Origin: Juglans regia
Taxonomy: Eukaryota; Streptophyta; Magnoliopsida; Fagales; Juglandaceae
Reading direction: 5' to 3'
Assembly (NCBI RefSeq): GCF_001411555.2
Contig: NC_049911.1
Location: 1,612,001 to 1,676,000 of the forward strand
Length of the DNA stretch: 64,000 nt
The position numbers and the translations under genes were made by a program. This document shows positions 47,601-60,703 of this stretch, in pieces. Under the pieces are notes generated by a model. It searched no databases. It was not told where the DNA came from and was given only the letters and a program-made list of their open reading frames with translations. Each line of letters begins with the position of its first letter. Within the stretch, counting starts at the first letter, position 1.

Positions 47601-48979
47601 TTATCACTTGGCAAATTGGAAGTGGGTACCTGCCTTGCACAGTTGATCATGTGAAACAATATTAATCTGTATTGATACTGATTTAGTACAAGTGATGCTT
47701 GATTCTTGGATTTATCATGTGTCTACCGTGTCCTATGCTTAAAATTATGTTGAATGTTGATATTCAACACCATAAAATGTCTGCTATAATCGACAAGGTG
47801 AAATGCCTATTTGGAAGAGCTGGTAGAACAAAGAATTCCACGTTGACATATAGATAAACCAAGGGATCATTTTGAAGTGCTTAATCTACTTGGTGCCATT
47901 GAAATATTTCTGGGTCTTCTGATCGGTAAAGTCATTTATTGCATGCTTTTGAAATGCATTCTTCCAATGCTGTGTAGGCTAGACTAATAAATTGAAGGTA
48001 ACAAAAGGGAGTATTTTTTATGCATCCTTCCCTTATCTAACAATCCCCCCCACTATTTGGAACTAGAACTGTTGTAAACACCATTTAATTTCTCTTCTAA
48101 TCTCCGTGAATTTTTATGTTCAGGTTCAGATTGTTCTATATCTACATGAATTGATTGTAAGTAGTTTTCTTGAACTGATTGTCCTTAAGTTTTTGCTTTG
48201 AAATGCATATGCAGATCTCAAAAGTATTGGAGCTTCCTGTCTCGTTTCTTTTGAAGCTCACAATTCCACAAACTGCGCCTTCAGAATGGAGCAGATTTTA
48301 CGCATCAGCCAATGTCACTCTTTGCCCCCTGGCCCTTTTATATTCTTGCAACTCATTCATGCCATTTGATCATCCCATCGTTTTCCTCCTGCCACACACC
48401 CATTTCCCTCTCTGGTCTATAGTTTTATTGGCAAGCTTTCCTCTCGCAGTTCTTCACTTCATAGTAGAGAAAGAGCCCCCCAAAACTGAGAAAATGCCTT
48501 CATTACTCATAGCATTTGTTATGAGTGTGTTCTGGATTTCTACTATTGCTGGGGAACTGCTGAACTGCCTTGCAGCACTTGGGGCAATTCTTGAAGTGCC
48601 ACCATCCCTCCTTGGGCTCACAGTACTTGCATGGGGAAATTCAGTGGGTGACTTGGTTGCTGATGTGGCAGTTGCCAAAGCAGGTCAGCCAGCAATGGCC
48701 ATGGCCGGTTGCTTTGCTGGGCCGATGTTTAACATGCTTGTTGGGCTTGGAACAGCTTTGGTGATACAAACAACCAATATCTATCCAAACGCTTATGAGC
48801 TCCATTTTCATGTGGGCATCGTTATGGCATTTGTCTTCCTGCTACTGAGCTTGATGGGGTCTCTGCTGGTTATTACATGGAATAGATTCCGGGTGCCTAG
48901 GTTCTGGGGATTCTGTCTTGTTGGCCTGTATATTCTTTTTACAGCCGTAAGCTTAGTAATTGCCAAGTTTTCACAGTGA
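44682..48979 (+). CDS. Cation/calcium exchanger (CCX5-like)
   Basis: Two exons, 44682-45515 and 48215-48979, joined in phase, give 532 residues. The protein is a multi-pass K+/Na+-type cation/Ca2+ exchanger of the CCX branch, expected in an endomembrane or the plasma membrane. The first exon has a signal-anchor-like N-terminus, then the first alpha repeat with [19 protein letters not shown]; the second has the matching repeat, [19 protein letters not shown] and [11 protein letters not shown]. The acidic residues of both repeats (Asp of GAPD and GD) that bind the ion are kept. About ten to twelve hydrophobic helices are visible, with a hydrophilic loop at about 228-275 between the halves. The 2.7-kb intron carries two LINE-type insertions. 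Arabidopsis CCX5 is the closest match I recall, with a similar length; the symbol is therefore tentative. Confidence 0.92.
45835..45893 (+). repeat. 21-bp LINE-tail insertion with 19-bp target duplication
   Basis: AATGACTGAAGCTAACTTT occurs at 45835-45853 and 45875-45893. The 21 bases between are TACTTATC plus an A-rich run. TACTTATC plus A run is exactly how the LINE in ERCC1 intron 2 ends (minus strand, 7185-7202). It lies in the exchanger intron. Confidence 0.8.
47128..47299 (+). mobile_element. 144-bp LINE 3' end with 14-bp target duplication
   Basis: GAATTTATGGATCT is present at 47128-47141 and 47286-47299. The insert (47142-47285) ends CCTGTGTACTTGGGCTTTGC, then CTACTTTTATGAATAAAAC, TTCTTGATTACCTAT and an A run. 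That is a diverged version of the tail of the LINE in ERCC1 intron 2 (CCTGTGTACTCAGGCTTTGC). It has no coding content and sits in the exchanger intron, sense to the gene. Confidence 0.9.
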
Positions 48980-49703
48980 TTTTGACGCTTGTTGGACGTA
49001 CTAATCTATAGACTACATTGATAAATGCAAAACAGTGTGAAAGAAATGCGGCTGCTCTATAACCGCTGGATATCTCTGCTTGGTGATATAAACCTGTTTC
49101 TCGGATTAGAAGAAGAAGAAGAATGAAGGGATTGAGTAGCTGCAATTGAAAGATAGGTAGCTCATACCTTGGATAAATCTTGGTTCCTGCTTGTTTCTAC
49201 ACTGCTTTGAGGAGATTCTTTTATTGACTAGCTAAAATTCTTATTAATTTATATGAATAACCTACTTGTAATAGAAAATGTTTATGTAGCATAATATCTT
49301 GTCAACAACATATTCAAATTGCAGTTCCTTAGCTTATTATATATATGCTTATCAGATAGTTTATTCATATGTTTATTTTAATCATTTATATTCTAAGGCA
49401 GCCATTCTGGTCATGTCAATCAAATTCCTCATGTTGTGAGCTTAACTGATAAATGGTCCTCACTGGGATAGATTGGGGCCAAAGGTTTGCTCTTAGATTG
49501 TGGCATAAAGAATAACAGTAAAGATGTTAAAAAATGAGCTACAAGGAGAGGGTGGAGAAACAACCAGATAGACCATTGATGATTCATACATTTCCAAACC
49601 AAACAAATCACTTTCTTCGTTCTTATTTTATTTAACTTTTATCTCAACTCATCTTTTTATTACCGATTGGCTATCATTCAAGGTGACAGGTTTTAACTTT
49701 TAA

Positions 49704-50274
49704 AAGCACTCTCATTGGAATGGCTAAATTAAAGTACATTTTTTATGAATGTAAGATGAATTTAACTTTTAACTATTCCATTTTTATAAATCTCCACATT
49801 GGAATAGCCATTTTTTCATTATATGACAATAAAATAATATAAGATGAATTTAATTTTGACTATTCACATCAAATTTTCAAATTGAATTATCCATTTATTC
49901 ATTATATAGTAATGAGTAATTAATAATTTTGAAATTTTTTTAATTTTTTTAATTATAAATTTTTTTAATTTTATCATATTTTACTATTTATAATATTATA
50001 TATTAATTTGTAATTGTATTTTAATTATATTTTTTCAATTGTCATTTAAAATAGAGAGATAAATAATTAATATTAAAAGGAGAGTGAAATAAATAATATA
50101 AAAATGATTTGATGAATGAATAGTGTGTTCCAAATTTAGAAATTAGTTTGGATATTACTGTAGCTATATTCCAAATATTTGGAATATAGCTAATTCAATG
50201 TGAGCAATTTATTGACCTAATAGCTAAATTCTCATTGGATTTAACTTTTAGCTAATCCAATGAGAATGCTCTAA
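49704..50274. mobile_element. GAGCAYT-type MITE
   Basis: AAGCACTCTCATTGGAATGG at the left matches, on the other strand, GAGCATTCTCATTGGATTAG at the right. The interior (571 bases) is AT-rich and holds a CTATATTCCAAATATTTGGA inverted repeat. It belongs to the same broad family as 11518 and 38566. Confidence 0.75.
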
Positions 50275-52299
50275 GAAACTGGCAATTAACAGCAAATAGG
50301 GGTACAAAAAATGGACTCGAAAAAGGGACTGAATCAGATTTACTCACTTTACTCAGACCAGATTTGGTTATATACATAATATATCAACAATAATATTGAT
50401 AAAAGATTAAAAAAAAACATGTATCCACAATAATAATATTTTTAAATATTTGAGTTTTTATGAATATATATTTATATACATATTCATTCAATAAAGTTAT
50501 AAACTAACCAAACTGCAATGGGAGTTTAACTGAATCAACTTCGAACGGAACTCAATGGAATGAATAGTCGTCTTGTCCACGAGGTCTTGTCTCAGTCTAA
50601 CCAATGGTAGAATGAAGTTATAATGAAGGGTAAAACTGTCCGAACAAAAGGCACCCACGGAACAAAAGTTATTGGGTTCGTTCTGACAACGTTATAACTC
50701 GGAATCAGAAACACACACTCGGTTTTTACGTTTCTTCCTCGCGCTTCCTTCTCTTCTTTAGGTTCGTTTTGTTTGTCCTCCAACCCTAAATTTGATATCA
50801 ATAAAATTGGGGTCTTTTGCTCTCGGTGAAGATTTCCCAAAAATTGCTTCGACCCAGAATGCATAGAACGGATCTTTGACAAGCCTTTCTGATTTTTTTT
50901 GCTGTCTTCTCAGGCGCCCTCAGTCTTGCGGAGCAGAGCCACGTGACCACGTCTGTCTGAAAAGGGTACTGTGTTTCTTTCTTTCTGTAATGTATAAATG
51001 CAAGATGTACGTATGTATCTGCATATTCTGTGTGACGCATTTGTTTTCTTTTTTGCATCTATTGGGATATTTCTATTTTTATTAGCTTTTATTTTCTTTT
51101 TTGGGGGATTGAGTCACTGGTAAATCTTGTTGTAGTTATGGGTAATAATTGCTTTATGTTGTTTGATTTAATAGCCATATCATTGGTAGCATTCATTTTT
51201 GTCTGTTTCTCCTGAGTCCTGTGTTGCATTTTCGACTCTGTTTTTCCTTTTTTGTTTTCATTTTCTTTTGAAAAATAAATCTAGGTGACCATGAGGTAAC
51301 TGTGCGTAGAGCATACCCTTTTGATAAAGCTTAATTTCCCCAGAAACTGTAAAATAATGAAATTATTTTTTAGTGGTCATAAGTGATAAAGTTTGGTCTT
51401 TTTATTTATTGGTATCCATGGATGAATTTTAGGTTGGAATAGAAAAATTTTGGTCTTTCATCTAGAGATTGCAGCAGTTTTTATATATGGTGATGAAAAA
51501 TCATCGTAAGTAGAGAGCGACGTTTATTTTATCTGGAGATTGCATAAAGTGGTATATTTCCGTATGCCATAAGTTTCTTGGGCGTTCATATATACATGGC
51601 ATTCAATCCTTTTATGCAAATGGTGTCAGAGTCATTTATGGACTCCAATAGGGAATTTACGGCATGAATATTTCGTTCTTTTGGATTAAGTTTGTGTTTG
51701 ATGTATGGTTACTGGTTGGCATAGAGGTAAGCAAGGAATCAATGAAAGATTTCTCCTTAAATCCTAGGTGGGTTTTTTTTTTGGATTAGTCTGTATTCCT
51801 TGACACATAGCGGGGTTCCTTCTAGCTTTCTTAAAAGAAATTTGTTTCTATCCTTCATTTATTGTCATTGGGTTTTATTTAAAGTGACTTAAGTTTTCAT
51901 AAAAACCGCGTGTAGAAACTTGCAGGACTCACACTAGAATCTTGTCTTGACACGTGAGAAAAACTCAATAGCAGCTTTCACTGGTTCTTATACTAGTCTA
52001 TTAGAAGGTATTATTCTGGAACCAATGGCTTAATTAGGTGCTTGCAGCTCTTCATGAGACGTAGATGCAAGACATCTTGTACCATTTCTGAGGGATATGT
52101 ATTCTAGCTTGAAATGAATTTGTAGAAATACTCTATTTTTGTATAATTATTTAATTTGCCTGTTCTAACGCTTTTTATTATTGCTCTATACACAGTAAAT
52201 TTTTTATATCTCTTCACCTAAGGGCTGGTGCCTTTTTTATTTTTTTTATAATTATTATTAGTTGGTTCTGAACGATAAAGATAGAGGTTCTTCATTATT

Positions 52300-52343
52300 T
52301 TGATGAACTTTCTTATAAAAAAAAAAAATTGATGAATTTTCTT
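52300..52343 (+). repeat. 14-bp poly(A) insertion with 15-bp target duplication
   Basis: TTGATGAACTTTCTT (52300-52314) recurs as TTGATGAATTTTCTT (52329-52343), 14 of 15 bases equal. Between are AT and twelve A. It lies in the presumed NF-YC leader intron. Like 45835 and 585 it looks like an aborted LINE insertion, although with so little insert slippage cannot be excluded. Confidence 0.5.
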
Positions 52344-52608
52344 GTAATTTGACGCACCTGAATAAATAAAATACTCAGTTTTTCCCTGTCGTCCATAATT
52401 GGTATCATGTGTTAGATTCTAACTGCTTTGTTAACAGGGTTGATTTTGCATTCAAGGATGCAAATTTCATTCATGCATTTTATTTTGACTAACGTTAATA
52501 TTATACTGACCACGTGTTGCAAAAGATGTTCCTAACTCTACTTTCTTTGTTTTGTTCTGATTTCAATAAATGCAGAGGCATTAAATTGTGTTATTTAGTT
52601 GGATCAGA

Positions 52609-53397
52609 ATGGATCAGCAAGGGCATAGCCAGCCCACATCTGTGGGAGTTGTTGGTAGTGGAGCCCAATTGCCATATGCCACAGACCCATATCAGACAAA
52701 CCAAATGACTGGAGCACCGAGTCATGGATCTGTTGTTACATCAGTTGGAGCTATTCAATCTACAAGTCAGCCTGCTGGAGCTCAGCTCCCACAACACCAG
52801 CTTGCTTATCAGCACATCCACCAGCAACAACAACAGCAACTTCAGCAACAACTCCAATCTTTTTGGGCAAATCAGTACCAAGAAATTGAGAAGGCAACTG
52901 ATTTCAAGAACCATAGCCTTCCCCTAGCAAGGATCAAGAAGATTATGAAGGCCGATGAGGATGTAAGAATGATATCAGCTGAGGCTCCGGTAATATTTGC
53001 CAGAGCATGTGAAATGTTTATATTGGAGTTGACCTTGAGATCTTGGAATCATACGGAAGAGAACAAAAGGAGGACACTTCAAAAGAATGACATCGCAGCA
53101 GCAATCACGAGAACTGATATCTTTGATTTCTTAGTTGACATTGTGCCAAGGGAGGATCTGAAAGATGAAGTACTGGCATCAATCCCAAGAGGAACAATAC
53201 CTGTTGGGGGGCATGCTGATGCTCTCCCTTATTGTTATATGCCACCTCATCATGCACCACAGGTTGGGACTCCTGGGATGATCATGGGTAAGCCTGTGAT
53301 GGACCCTGCTATGTATGCTCAACAGTCGCATCCTTACATGGTTCCACAGATGTGGCCACAGGCATCAGAACAACAGCAATCACCCTCAGATCATTAG
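52609..53397 (+). CDS. Nuclear transcription factor Y subunit C (NF-YC)
   Basis: A single coding exon gives 262 residues, starting MDQQGHSQP after a leader-intron acceptor. NF-YC pairs with NF-YB through a histone fold and with NF-YA to bind CCAAT boxes; in Arabidopsis, NF-YC3, 4 and 9 act in flowering, light and ABA responses. The N-terminus is Gln/His-rich, with a [17 protein letters not shown] tract at about 75-90. The histone-fold core (about 100-175) runs from [20 protein letters not shown] through [40 protein letters not shown] and [20 protein letters not shown] to VPREDLKDE. The C-terminus is Pro/Met/Gln-rich. An in-frame ATG 21 bases upstream exists, but it adds MLFSWIR, which is not seen in the family, so I use the later start. 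Length and motif order match plant NF-YC9. Confidence 0.95.
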   Translation: MDQQGHSQPTSVGVVGSGAQLPYATDPYQTNQMTGAPSHGSVVTSVGAIQSTSQPAGAQLPQHQLAYQHIHQQQQQQLQQQLQSFWANQYQEIEKATDFKNHSLPLARIKKIMKADEDVRMISAEAPVIFARACEMFILELTLRSWNHTEENKRRTLQKNDIAAAITRTDIFDFLVDIVPREDLKDEVLASIPRGTIPVGGHADALPYCYMPPHHAPQVGTPGMIMGKPVMDPAMYAQQSHPYMVPQMWPQASEQQQSPSDH

Positions 53398-55244
53398 TAG
53401 CTGTAGCGTGGAAGTTGAGAAGCGCAAGTTCTCTTCTTTTTATTTGTCGCTGACATGCGGTTGAAAATTGAAATAGTGAAGGTGGTGTAGTTGCTCAATG
53501 TCTGTATCCTGTTTTAGATTTTTTTCTGGTGAAAAACTTGGATGGTGATGATGTAGATAACCAAATTTATGGTTTTTAATCTTATCATTACACGGTAGAT
53601 ATGCCATTTTCATTGAATTAGCATTAGTGTCATGGATAATTCTCCTTCTATCATGCCTTTCTTATGATAGATGCAGCCTGGTATATTCTGTCTGCCTATT
53701 TTGCACCCTTTGACATTGAACGTCTATTTTTATAGTTCTCTTTTGAGATGAAAAGAGATACGAACACGGAGATATGCTTTGAGAGCTTTGAGTTTATATT
53801 TTGGTCTTGCAAAAGCAACACCAAGTACAAGGGAGAACTTCCATCCCTATGGACTTTAACATGTAAAGAGCAGACCCCTTGCACGGTTTTTTTCCCCTTG
53901 AGTTCGTGCACCTTTTAATGAGAATATCCTCTACTGCAGTGAGCTTTTCTTCACTGTTTCAAATAAATGGCACCTGAAAGTGATGTGTAGATTCTTAGTA
54001 ATTGTTTCCAAAAATGATCCTATAATCTTTTCTTTAGTTGTCCCCCGAGGATTATCATTTCACTTGCGTCTGTTCTTTGCACTCCTTTTTATTTAGTTCG
54101 TTTGCAGAGTAGTTGTTCATCAAAAGACGACCTGAGAATTTCAGCACAACGTGTAAGAATATGCTTTAGTAATGAAAAAGTGCAATCAGGATTGAGCTTT
54201 AGATTTGCATCAGCCTGGTAGATAATATGCTTGAAAAGATGAGGCTATCATGACTGAACTACATTGAGCTGGTCTTTCTTTCTGTTTGTGATTTTTTTTT
54301 TGGTTGCTGGTTTCTTTCTCTTTTCTAGTTAAAAAATTATCACGCGAGATGTATAAATTAAATTCTTCCACCTTTGATGAGCACAAACTAAACAGAAATT
54401 TTGTGTATCTGGGGATCTTCTTGCTTTTCTTTCATTCTGTCTTCTTCTTTCTTCTCCAATGGAGTATACTCAATACTGTCCACGGGCAGCATTTGATATT
54501 GTTGGATTGAGACTATCTCCATCTCTATACAGATTGTAGAAAGTGGTAGGATCATAAAATTGTAAAGAATCTTATCTAGAATTAAACGGGATGGTGCACC
54601 TGAACCTGGCTACAGAAAGCCTGTAAAGGGAGATGAGGTCCAAGGATGCTGCATGTGGGAAGTTGTGGGATGTGATTCCGACGACCTAGTTTCAACTGCA
54701 GTCGAAGTGTCTGTGCACCAGAGAAAGAACTAAGTCGGGAGACACTGTCTTCATTTCTGAGTTCCCATAAAGCATTTTGCAAAGAACATCGGATCGTCCT
54801 GGTTGACTACATCAACTTGACCAGAAAATCACCAAAGAAAATCATCAGGCAGATCAAGTAGATGCATATGGCTATATGGGTTTCCCATCCCAGTCTGGTT
54901 AACTAACATTCAAATAGATGCCCAGAAATAGAACAAGAAAGAATAGTTACGCTGTCAATGACCAATTTTGCCCATATACACAACGGCTTCTCATCATGGT
55001 GTTAGCTTTGTTATAGGATAGTTTCAATTAAAGCGCCAAGAGAGGTTTTGAAAGGCATCAAAACTGAGCCATCATCTCACGTCTCAACAGGAAAAAAATA
55101 TTTAAAAATAAAAACTTACATTAAAAGATGGAGATCCTATATAATGGTTCTTAAAACGCTAGCAACGTAGCACTTCTAAACTGAATATACAGTGCCCAAT
55201 CATGCCTGAAGACGAAAGAATTAGACAGGGCATGGGCTTATTTA
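53398..55244. other. Convergent intergenic region between NF-YC and the IDM-like gene
   Basis: Two genes end here from opposite sides. The left part is the NF-YC 3' flank and the right part the 3' flank of the alpha-crystallin gene. No gene, RNA or clear repeat is seen. Confidence 0.5.
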
Positions 55245-56986
55245 TTATCTCTTGTGACTCCCTTTCATCACAATTCCCTCAAGAATCCCGTCAGTGCCAA
55301 AATTACCGCTGAATTGTTGAGGATCAACTGGACCAGGTAGCTGAAATGAGATGGAAAAGTGCCCTGGTGGACACAGGTTATGCGTCTGCATCTGAAACAC
55401 TTGTGAGTACCGGTGCACAGTTTTCTCACCTGTTGTTGTCACTCCCCGTATCAATACTTCGCAATCACTTTCAATTTCACAGCTAAATTCCCCTGCAGTT
55501 GACAGCAAGGCACATACTAATGGAGAAAAAAAGGGATTGGGGCTATGAGAGCAGTAAAGAAGCAAGAGATTTTTTAATATCAGGTTGACACTTTTAGTCA
55601 TCAAATATAAAAAAGTATAACCAAGATGTAATAATATAAGAGCAGGAAACACGTCAATTTATTTGAATTGCTTAGATAACCTTCATTGAAAAGTGCCATA
55701 CCCGTGTGGGGAGGAATTTAGAGGGGGAATTCAGTTCGGATGTCATATCAAATGAAATAATTTTGGCTCATGTTCCTATGCAGTTAAAATTATAACTCCA
55801 TTCTTAAAACCTCGTCAAACAGATAATGCAAACAAAGAAGATGGTTTTTGTCATATTCCTAGAACACACGATACAAAATCTGAGTCATAAAGACATTTTA
55901 CAACTACCTTGGAAAACCATAGTGTCAGAGATGGATTATCTTAGTTCTAATAAGCAACTTACTTTCATCCCTTTTCACCCCTGGTAGAGAGACACGAAAG
56001 AGGTATGAGTCTTCACATTCTCCAATATCCATTAGTCCTATGACTGGTCCCACCTGCCCTGTGGCTGCACTCCCAGTCAATGCCAATCCACTTTTCGTAG
56101 CAGATACAATGTTAGTCCACTCCTTTTTAGTTGGATGAGAAGGAAGAATAATAATTGCTGGACCAACTCTCTCCACATCCACGGGATCAGAGTCATCATC
56201 AGTTGGCAGAGGAGCCATATAACTATACATCATGGATTTTGCATTATATGGCACACTACTTACAGGTGCCACAACATGTCTATGTTGCCAAGGATCCTGT
56301 GGCCTGAGGAGATCATCTAAACGTCTTGTTCTTTTAGAACAATGGGAAGACCGGGTGGGAGTCAACTCTCTGTTTTCAGCCTCATGCACCGGTGCATTAC
56401 ACATAACACGACAATTTGTAGAAGTATTCAATCTTGCAGAATCTCTATCCAAAAGCAAATTCTTGAGTCCAGTTAGCCTCTTGAACCTTTCAGTATCCTC
56501 TGGCTTAATGTAAAAAATCTCAGGGTTGCTAATAAATATAATGTTGTGAACGATCTTATAACGATTGTTCAACTGCGAAAGATGATGCAATTGTGGAGGA
56601 AAGAGATCAGGAAATTGAGGGTAACTGGCAGTGGGGTCTTGTCCATGAACAGGGACATTGCCCTCGAAGAACTGGTGCAGCAATGGTAATTTAACAACAA
56701 CAGATTCAGCGGCCTTCCGAAGTACATAAAGGTACACCTGCTCTACTTCCACTGTTTTCATGTGGGTGCCAGCCAGTTGATCAAACGTATAAGGAGGAAG
56801 TCCCTCAGCTATTCTTTGCAATAATGACTTTCGGTGCCTCTCCCCCTTGAGATCAGGCCCAAAGTAGGTACCCATGATGAAGTACAAGAGGAATAGCTGA
56901 TTATCATCTGGAATGCCACTTTGTTCATTGTTGGATCCTACTCTCGCGCCAGAGAGAGGTTCAGTAGCCTGAGATGAGTCATCCAT
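55245..56986 (-). CDS. Alpha-crystallin-domain protein, IDM2/IDM3 type
   Basis: Two coding exons on the minus strand, 56986-55963 and 55492-55245, give 423 residues. The N-terminal part (about 26-150, [40 protein letters not shown]) is specific to this plant family. The middle is linker, and the C-terminus is an HSP20-like alpha-crystallin domain split by the intron: [20 protein letters not shown], then [20 protein letters not shown] and [20 protein letters not shown]. In Arabidopsis IDM2 and IDM3 are small-heat-shock-like proteins that work with the histone acetyltransferase IDM1 and MBD7 to guide active DNA demethylation and stop silencing. The start is the first ATG after a probable leader-intron acceptor (ATCAGCAG just upstream). 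A longer in-frame ATG at 57160 would add a hydrophobic stretch unlike the family. Which of IDM2 or IDM3 it matches is not certain. Confidence 0.88.
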
Positions 56987-59039
56987 TGCTACTGCTGATT
57001 GAAAAAAAATTAGAAATCTGAATGAAAATGTAACAAAGAACAGGAAAATTAAACAAGAAAAGAAGACTGATTTTGATCCTAGAAAGAGTTGACAAAATAG
57101 CATGGAATCACTGTATAAGATGGACAGATTGAAAGAGTTTATTATTATCAACGGCTTCATAGAAATTACAAGAAACTTTTAACTTTTTTTACAACAATTC
57201 AGGAAATAGATCCAAGGCAAATAGATCAAATAGGCTCTCTCTCTTCAGACTGTCATTAGGTAGTGGGAGATGAAGAAAAACAAGGAGGCAGAGTATCTCG
57301 AGGAAGACAGGTCAGTCTGATAATTCATGGAAAAAGTTTTTCTATGTGCCTTAGCTTGGTACACACCATTTCCTTGGTTGTCAAGACAACTGATAAATGA
57401 GCATACTGGGCAGAATCAATGTTTCTCCAAAAGAAATTTTTTATGAAGGAATGAATATTAACTTCTTTTCCTAGGACCAGAAACACGTTACTCAGGGATG
57501 GTGGGCATTAGGAACAATGAAACTTTAGCAAGGACCAATGATTCATGTAAACCATGATTGATGGTCAACCAGAATAACGGTCAATTTCATTGCAAAAGAA
57601 TAACAGTCAATTTCATTGCAACGCCATAAGTTGTGCAATAAGATTTGCCAAACCAAGATCTGCCATGGGAATTTGGAGCCTCTCTGACAGTATGTAATGC
57701 ACCTTTCTAAACAGAAACTATATAAATATAACAAACGAATTGTCTAGCTAAATATGGAAGATGCGCGTGGAATGGCCGAAAAACAACTAAACCAAACCTT
57801 GATCGCAACTTTTAATATTGGGAATGGATTGAGGAACATCATGTTGTTTATTTATATTTTATTGGGATTTACAAACCAATCAACTTGGAATCAGACGTCA
57901 TATAAGTGTTCAGCCCTGAGACCAAACTTGGCCAAAACTTAAAACACAGCTGTAATTATAAATACACATATATGATAAATTACTAGATAATTGGTCAACA
58001 CAAAGTACGTTTGAAAATGATGGTAACTACACTAAGATTTTATCTGCTCCAAAGCTTGAAAAATGCCACGATCTTATAATTTAGCAGAATATTAAAGGGA
58101 AAGCAAAAATGTCATCCCATGCGCAATTAATGGGGAAGGTTCAATGATTGACATATTTGGTGAGGTTGTACGAAAAAAAAAAAAAATCACCACAATCTTT
58201 TAGAAGTGAAATCCACGCCATAGTTTGAGGTTGATTTTTTTTTTTTGGTGATATCTACTTCAATTAGAAAACTAATACATATAATTACTGTTCAATAAAG
58301 CTCACTTCTACCATGCAAACTTGCATTCAAGGAAACGTCATTGTGATCACTTTATGACATAGAAATCAATTCATTCGTCAAAATCTCGACTTGCACTAAT
58401 AGTAGCCACGCTCGACGAAATTAGCAAACCTGCTTAATTTCAAATGCCTTTAAAGCTTACGCTCAAGCATGAAGACACAGCACTAAGGGTTTAACCACTA
58501 AACAATAACAGAAAATGGATATTCCTTGAAATTCTAAAATTTGCATATGCAAACAAGTGGTGCGAATTTCAACCAATGGGATTTGGTTTCCATCAAAAGT
58601 AAAATGGATTCAGTAGTATACGTACTGCATGCAAACACAAAGATCTCATTCAATCCCCACATTGAATTTGAGCACGCCCACGAAACCCTTCTCAAGCTCA
58701 TAGGAATTCAAAGCACACAAACAACCGACTGATGATGGATACTAACGAACACAAAAAATATGCAAAGGGAGCTTATGGAGAAGAAACTAACCAGCGGGAG
58801 AGAGGTGTTCTAAAACTCGAGCCACGATAGAAAAATACCCATTTTTTCTGATCTCTTACGGAAACGTCTCAGGTGATGAGCTTTTTAATCCGAGAGAAAC
58901 AGTATTAGTGTTTTATTTTGGTTGCAGAAGTTAAAAAGAAAACAGTAGTGAGATTTGGATTTCTTATATGTTTGACTATTCGAGTAAATACCCAAAATTA
59001 TAGTCAATTTATTTATATATTTTCATACTTTTTTTTCAA
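56987..59039. other. Leader and flank of the IDM-like gene
   Basis: A donor-like GGTTAGT on the minus strand near 58795 could end an untranslated first exon that joins an acceptor near 57000, making a 1.8-kb leader intron. No coding region or named repeat is seen. Confidence 0.4.
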
Positions 59040-60703
59040 AATGTTTCAAAATGATAATAATGCTCTATCGTAATGTGATTTCATTGATGATAATCACGAC
59101 CTTATACATAATAAGAGCTCAATTTTGGAATGTCAATATCAAATTTTTTGGAGAAAGATACAACATTCTCAATCAGATTTTTCCAACCTTCATTTCTCAA
59201 CTTTTGAATAAGTCATTTTGTAGTAGCAACCATATTCATGGCATTGAAGTTGTCTTGAGATTTTTGCTGCAAAACTTGACTTAAAAAATCAGTAATACTC
59301 ATGATTTTCATCATTAAATGTAAAATAAATATAAATTGGAATGATATAATCATTTTAAAAGCAGTATTTGCATCCATGCGTTGAGAGTAAGTGGATCCTT
59401 CTTTTATTATGTGTTCAAGCACCGAGCAAGTGGCTCCAAATATTCGTAGTAGACTGCAAATAGAATAAAAATGAGAATCCCAATGAGAATCACCGGCTCG
59501 TTTGACAGTACCAATTTAGTTAGCTCATTTTCCACTTTCAAGTTCATCAATAGCTATCATATGTGCAATTTGTGTTGTCTGAGCAGCTTGCAATTCATTA
59601 TGACGTTTACATGAAGTGCCCACCACATTGATAATGAAATTCAAATTTGAAAAAAACTCATGAATATAAACTACCTCTCTAGATGAAGTAACTAATGCTA
59701 ACTGTAATTGGTAAACAAAACAATGAACATAGTATGCATATGGACAATCTTTAAGAAATAATGCTTGCAACCATTTCCATTCACTATACATATTACTAGC
59801 ACCATCATATCCTTGCCCACAAATATTTTGAATATCAAGATAATGACGAGAAAGAACTGTAGATATTTCATTCTTCAGAGTCAATGCTGATGTATCTTTA
59901 ACATGTACAAGATCAAAAAATTGTCCTTATATAAAACCATCATCATCAACAAATCTCAAGATTATAGCCATTTGCTCCCTCTTAGACTCATCTATTGCCT
60001 CATCAACAATAATGCAAAATTTAGAATTTTTAACATCTTTATGAATTTTATTTCTCACTTTCTTTGCAAGAACTTCCAAAATCTCTTTTTGAATTTTGGG
60101 TGAAGTATACTTTGGAGGTTTATGAGCATTTTCCAAAACAAGTTTTCCAACCTTGTCATTATACGAAGTCAAGAGTTTAATTATTTCAAGGAAATTACCT
60201 TGATCTTTTGACTTAGGAGTCTTATCATGATCTCTAAAGGTACATCCTTAAAATGCAAGCTATCGAATAACATCAATAGATGTTTTTACTCAGAGTTGAT
60301 TGTTGAGAATTTGTTTGGAGTTTTGTGCATTCATTACTTTATAAATATGCTGTGATTGTTTTAACAAATCCTTACAAGATTTCATAGCATTATTATGATA
60401 AGAGCAAGGATCCTCCCCAATATAATTAAAAAAGGCACAATGTTTTCCATCATTAATCTTCTTCCAACTTCTAAATCTTATGACACTAAATACATCCCAT
60501 CTAGAACGTCGAGATACTATTATTGTAAAAAGATAACAAGGTAAACAATATGCAACATCCTTTGATGGAAAATTATCTAGTCAAGATGCAAATTGTACAA
60601 ACCAATAAGCTTGAAAGCGACGATGATGCTTTTCAGAACTAGAAAATGGATATTTTGAGAGACGTATCTGATATGGACCAATTTTCAATTAAGCTCTTCT
60701 TAT

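Larger units (their letters stand above)
48980..52608. other. Intergenic region and NF-YC leader with a leader intron
   Basis: After the exchanger 3' flank comes a MITE (49704-50274), then AT-rich DNA to about 50600. From about 50690 the sequence becomes GC-richer and is likely the NF-YC promoter and untranslated first exon. A possible donor is at 50966 (AAAGG|GTACTG), and the acceptor TGCAG lies at 52571-52575, 33 bases before the ATG. The intervening 1.6 kb would be a leader intron, with a tail-only insertion at 52300-52343. The TSS and donor are inferred. Confidence 0.55.

Noticed and set aside
54268..54330. A T-run between two GCTGGT..TTTCTTTCT sequences, as a possible minus-strand tail-only insertion
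   Set aside because: The flanking repeats match only with gaps and the site lies in pyrimidine-rich DNA; simple-sequence origin is more likely.
55925..57160. Upstream start of the alpha-crystallin gene at 57160
   Set aside because: It would add about 58 hydrophobic residues not seen in the family, and a splice acceptor lies just before the later ATG.
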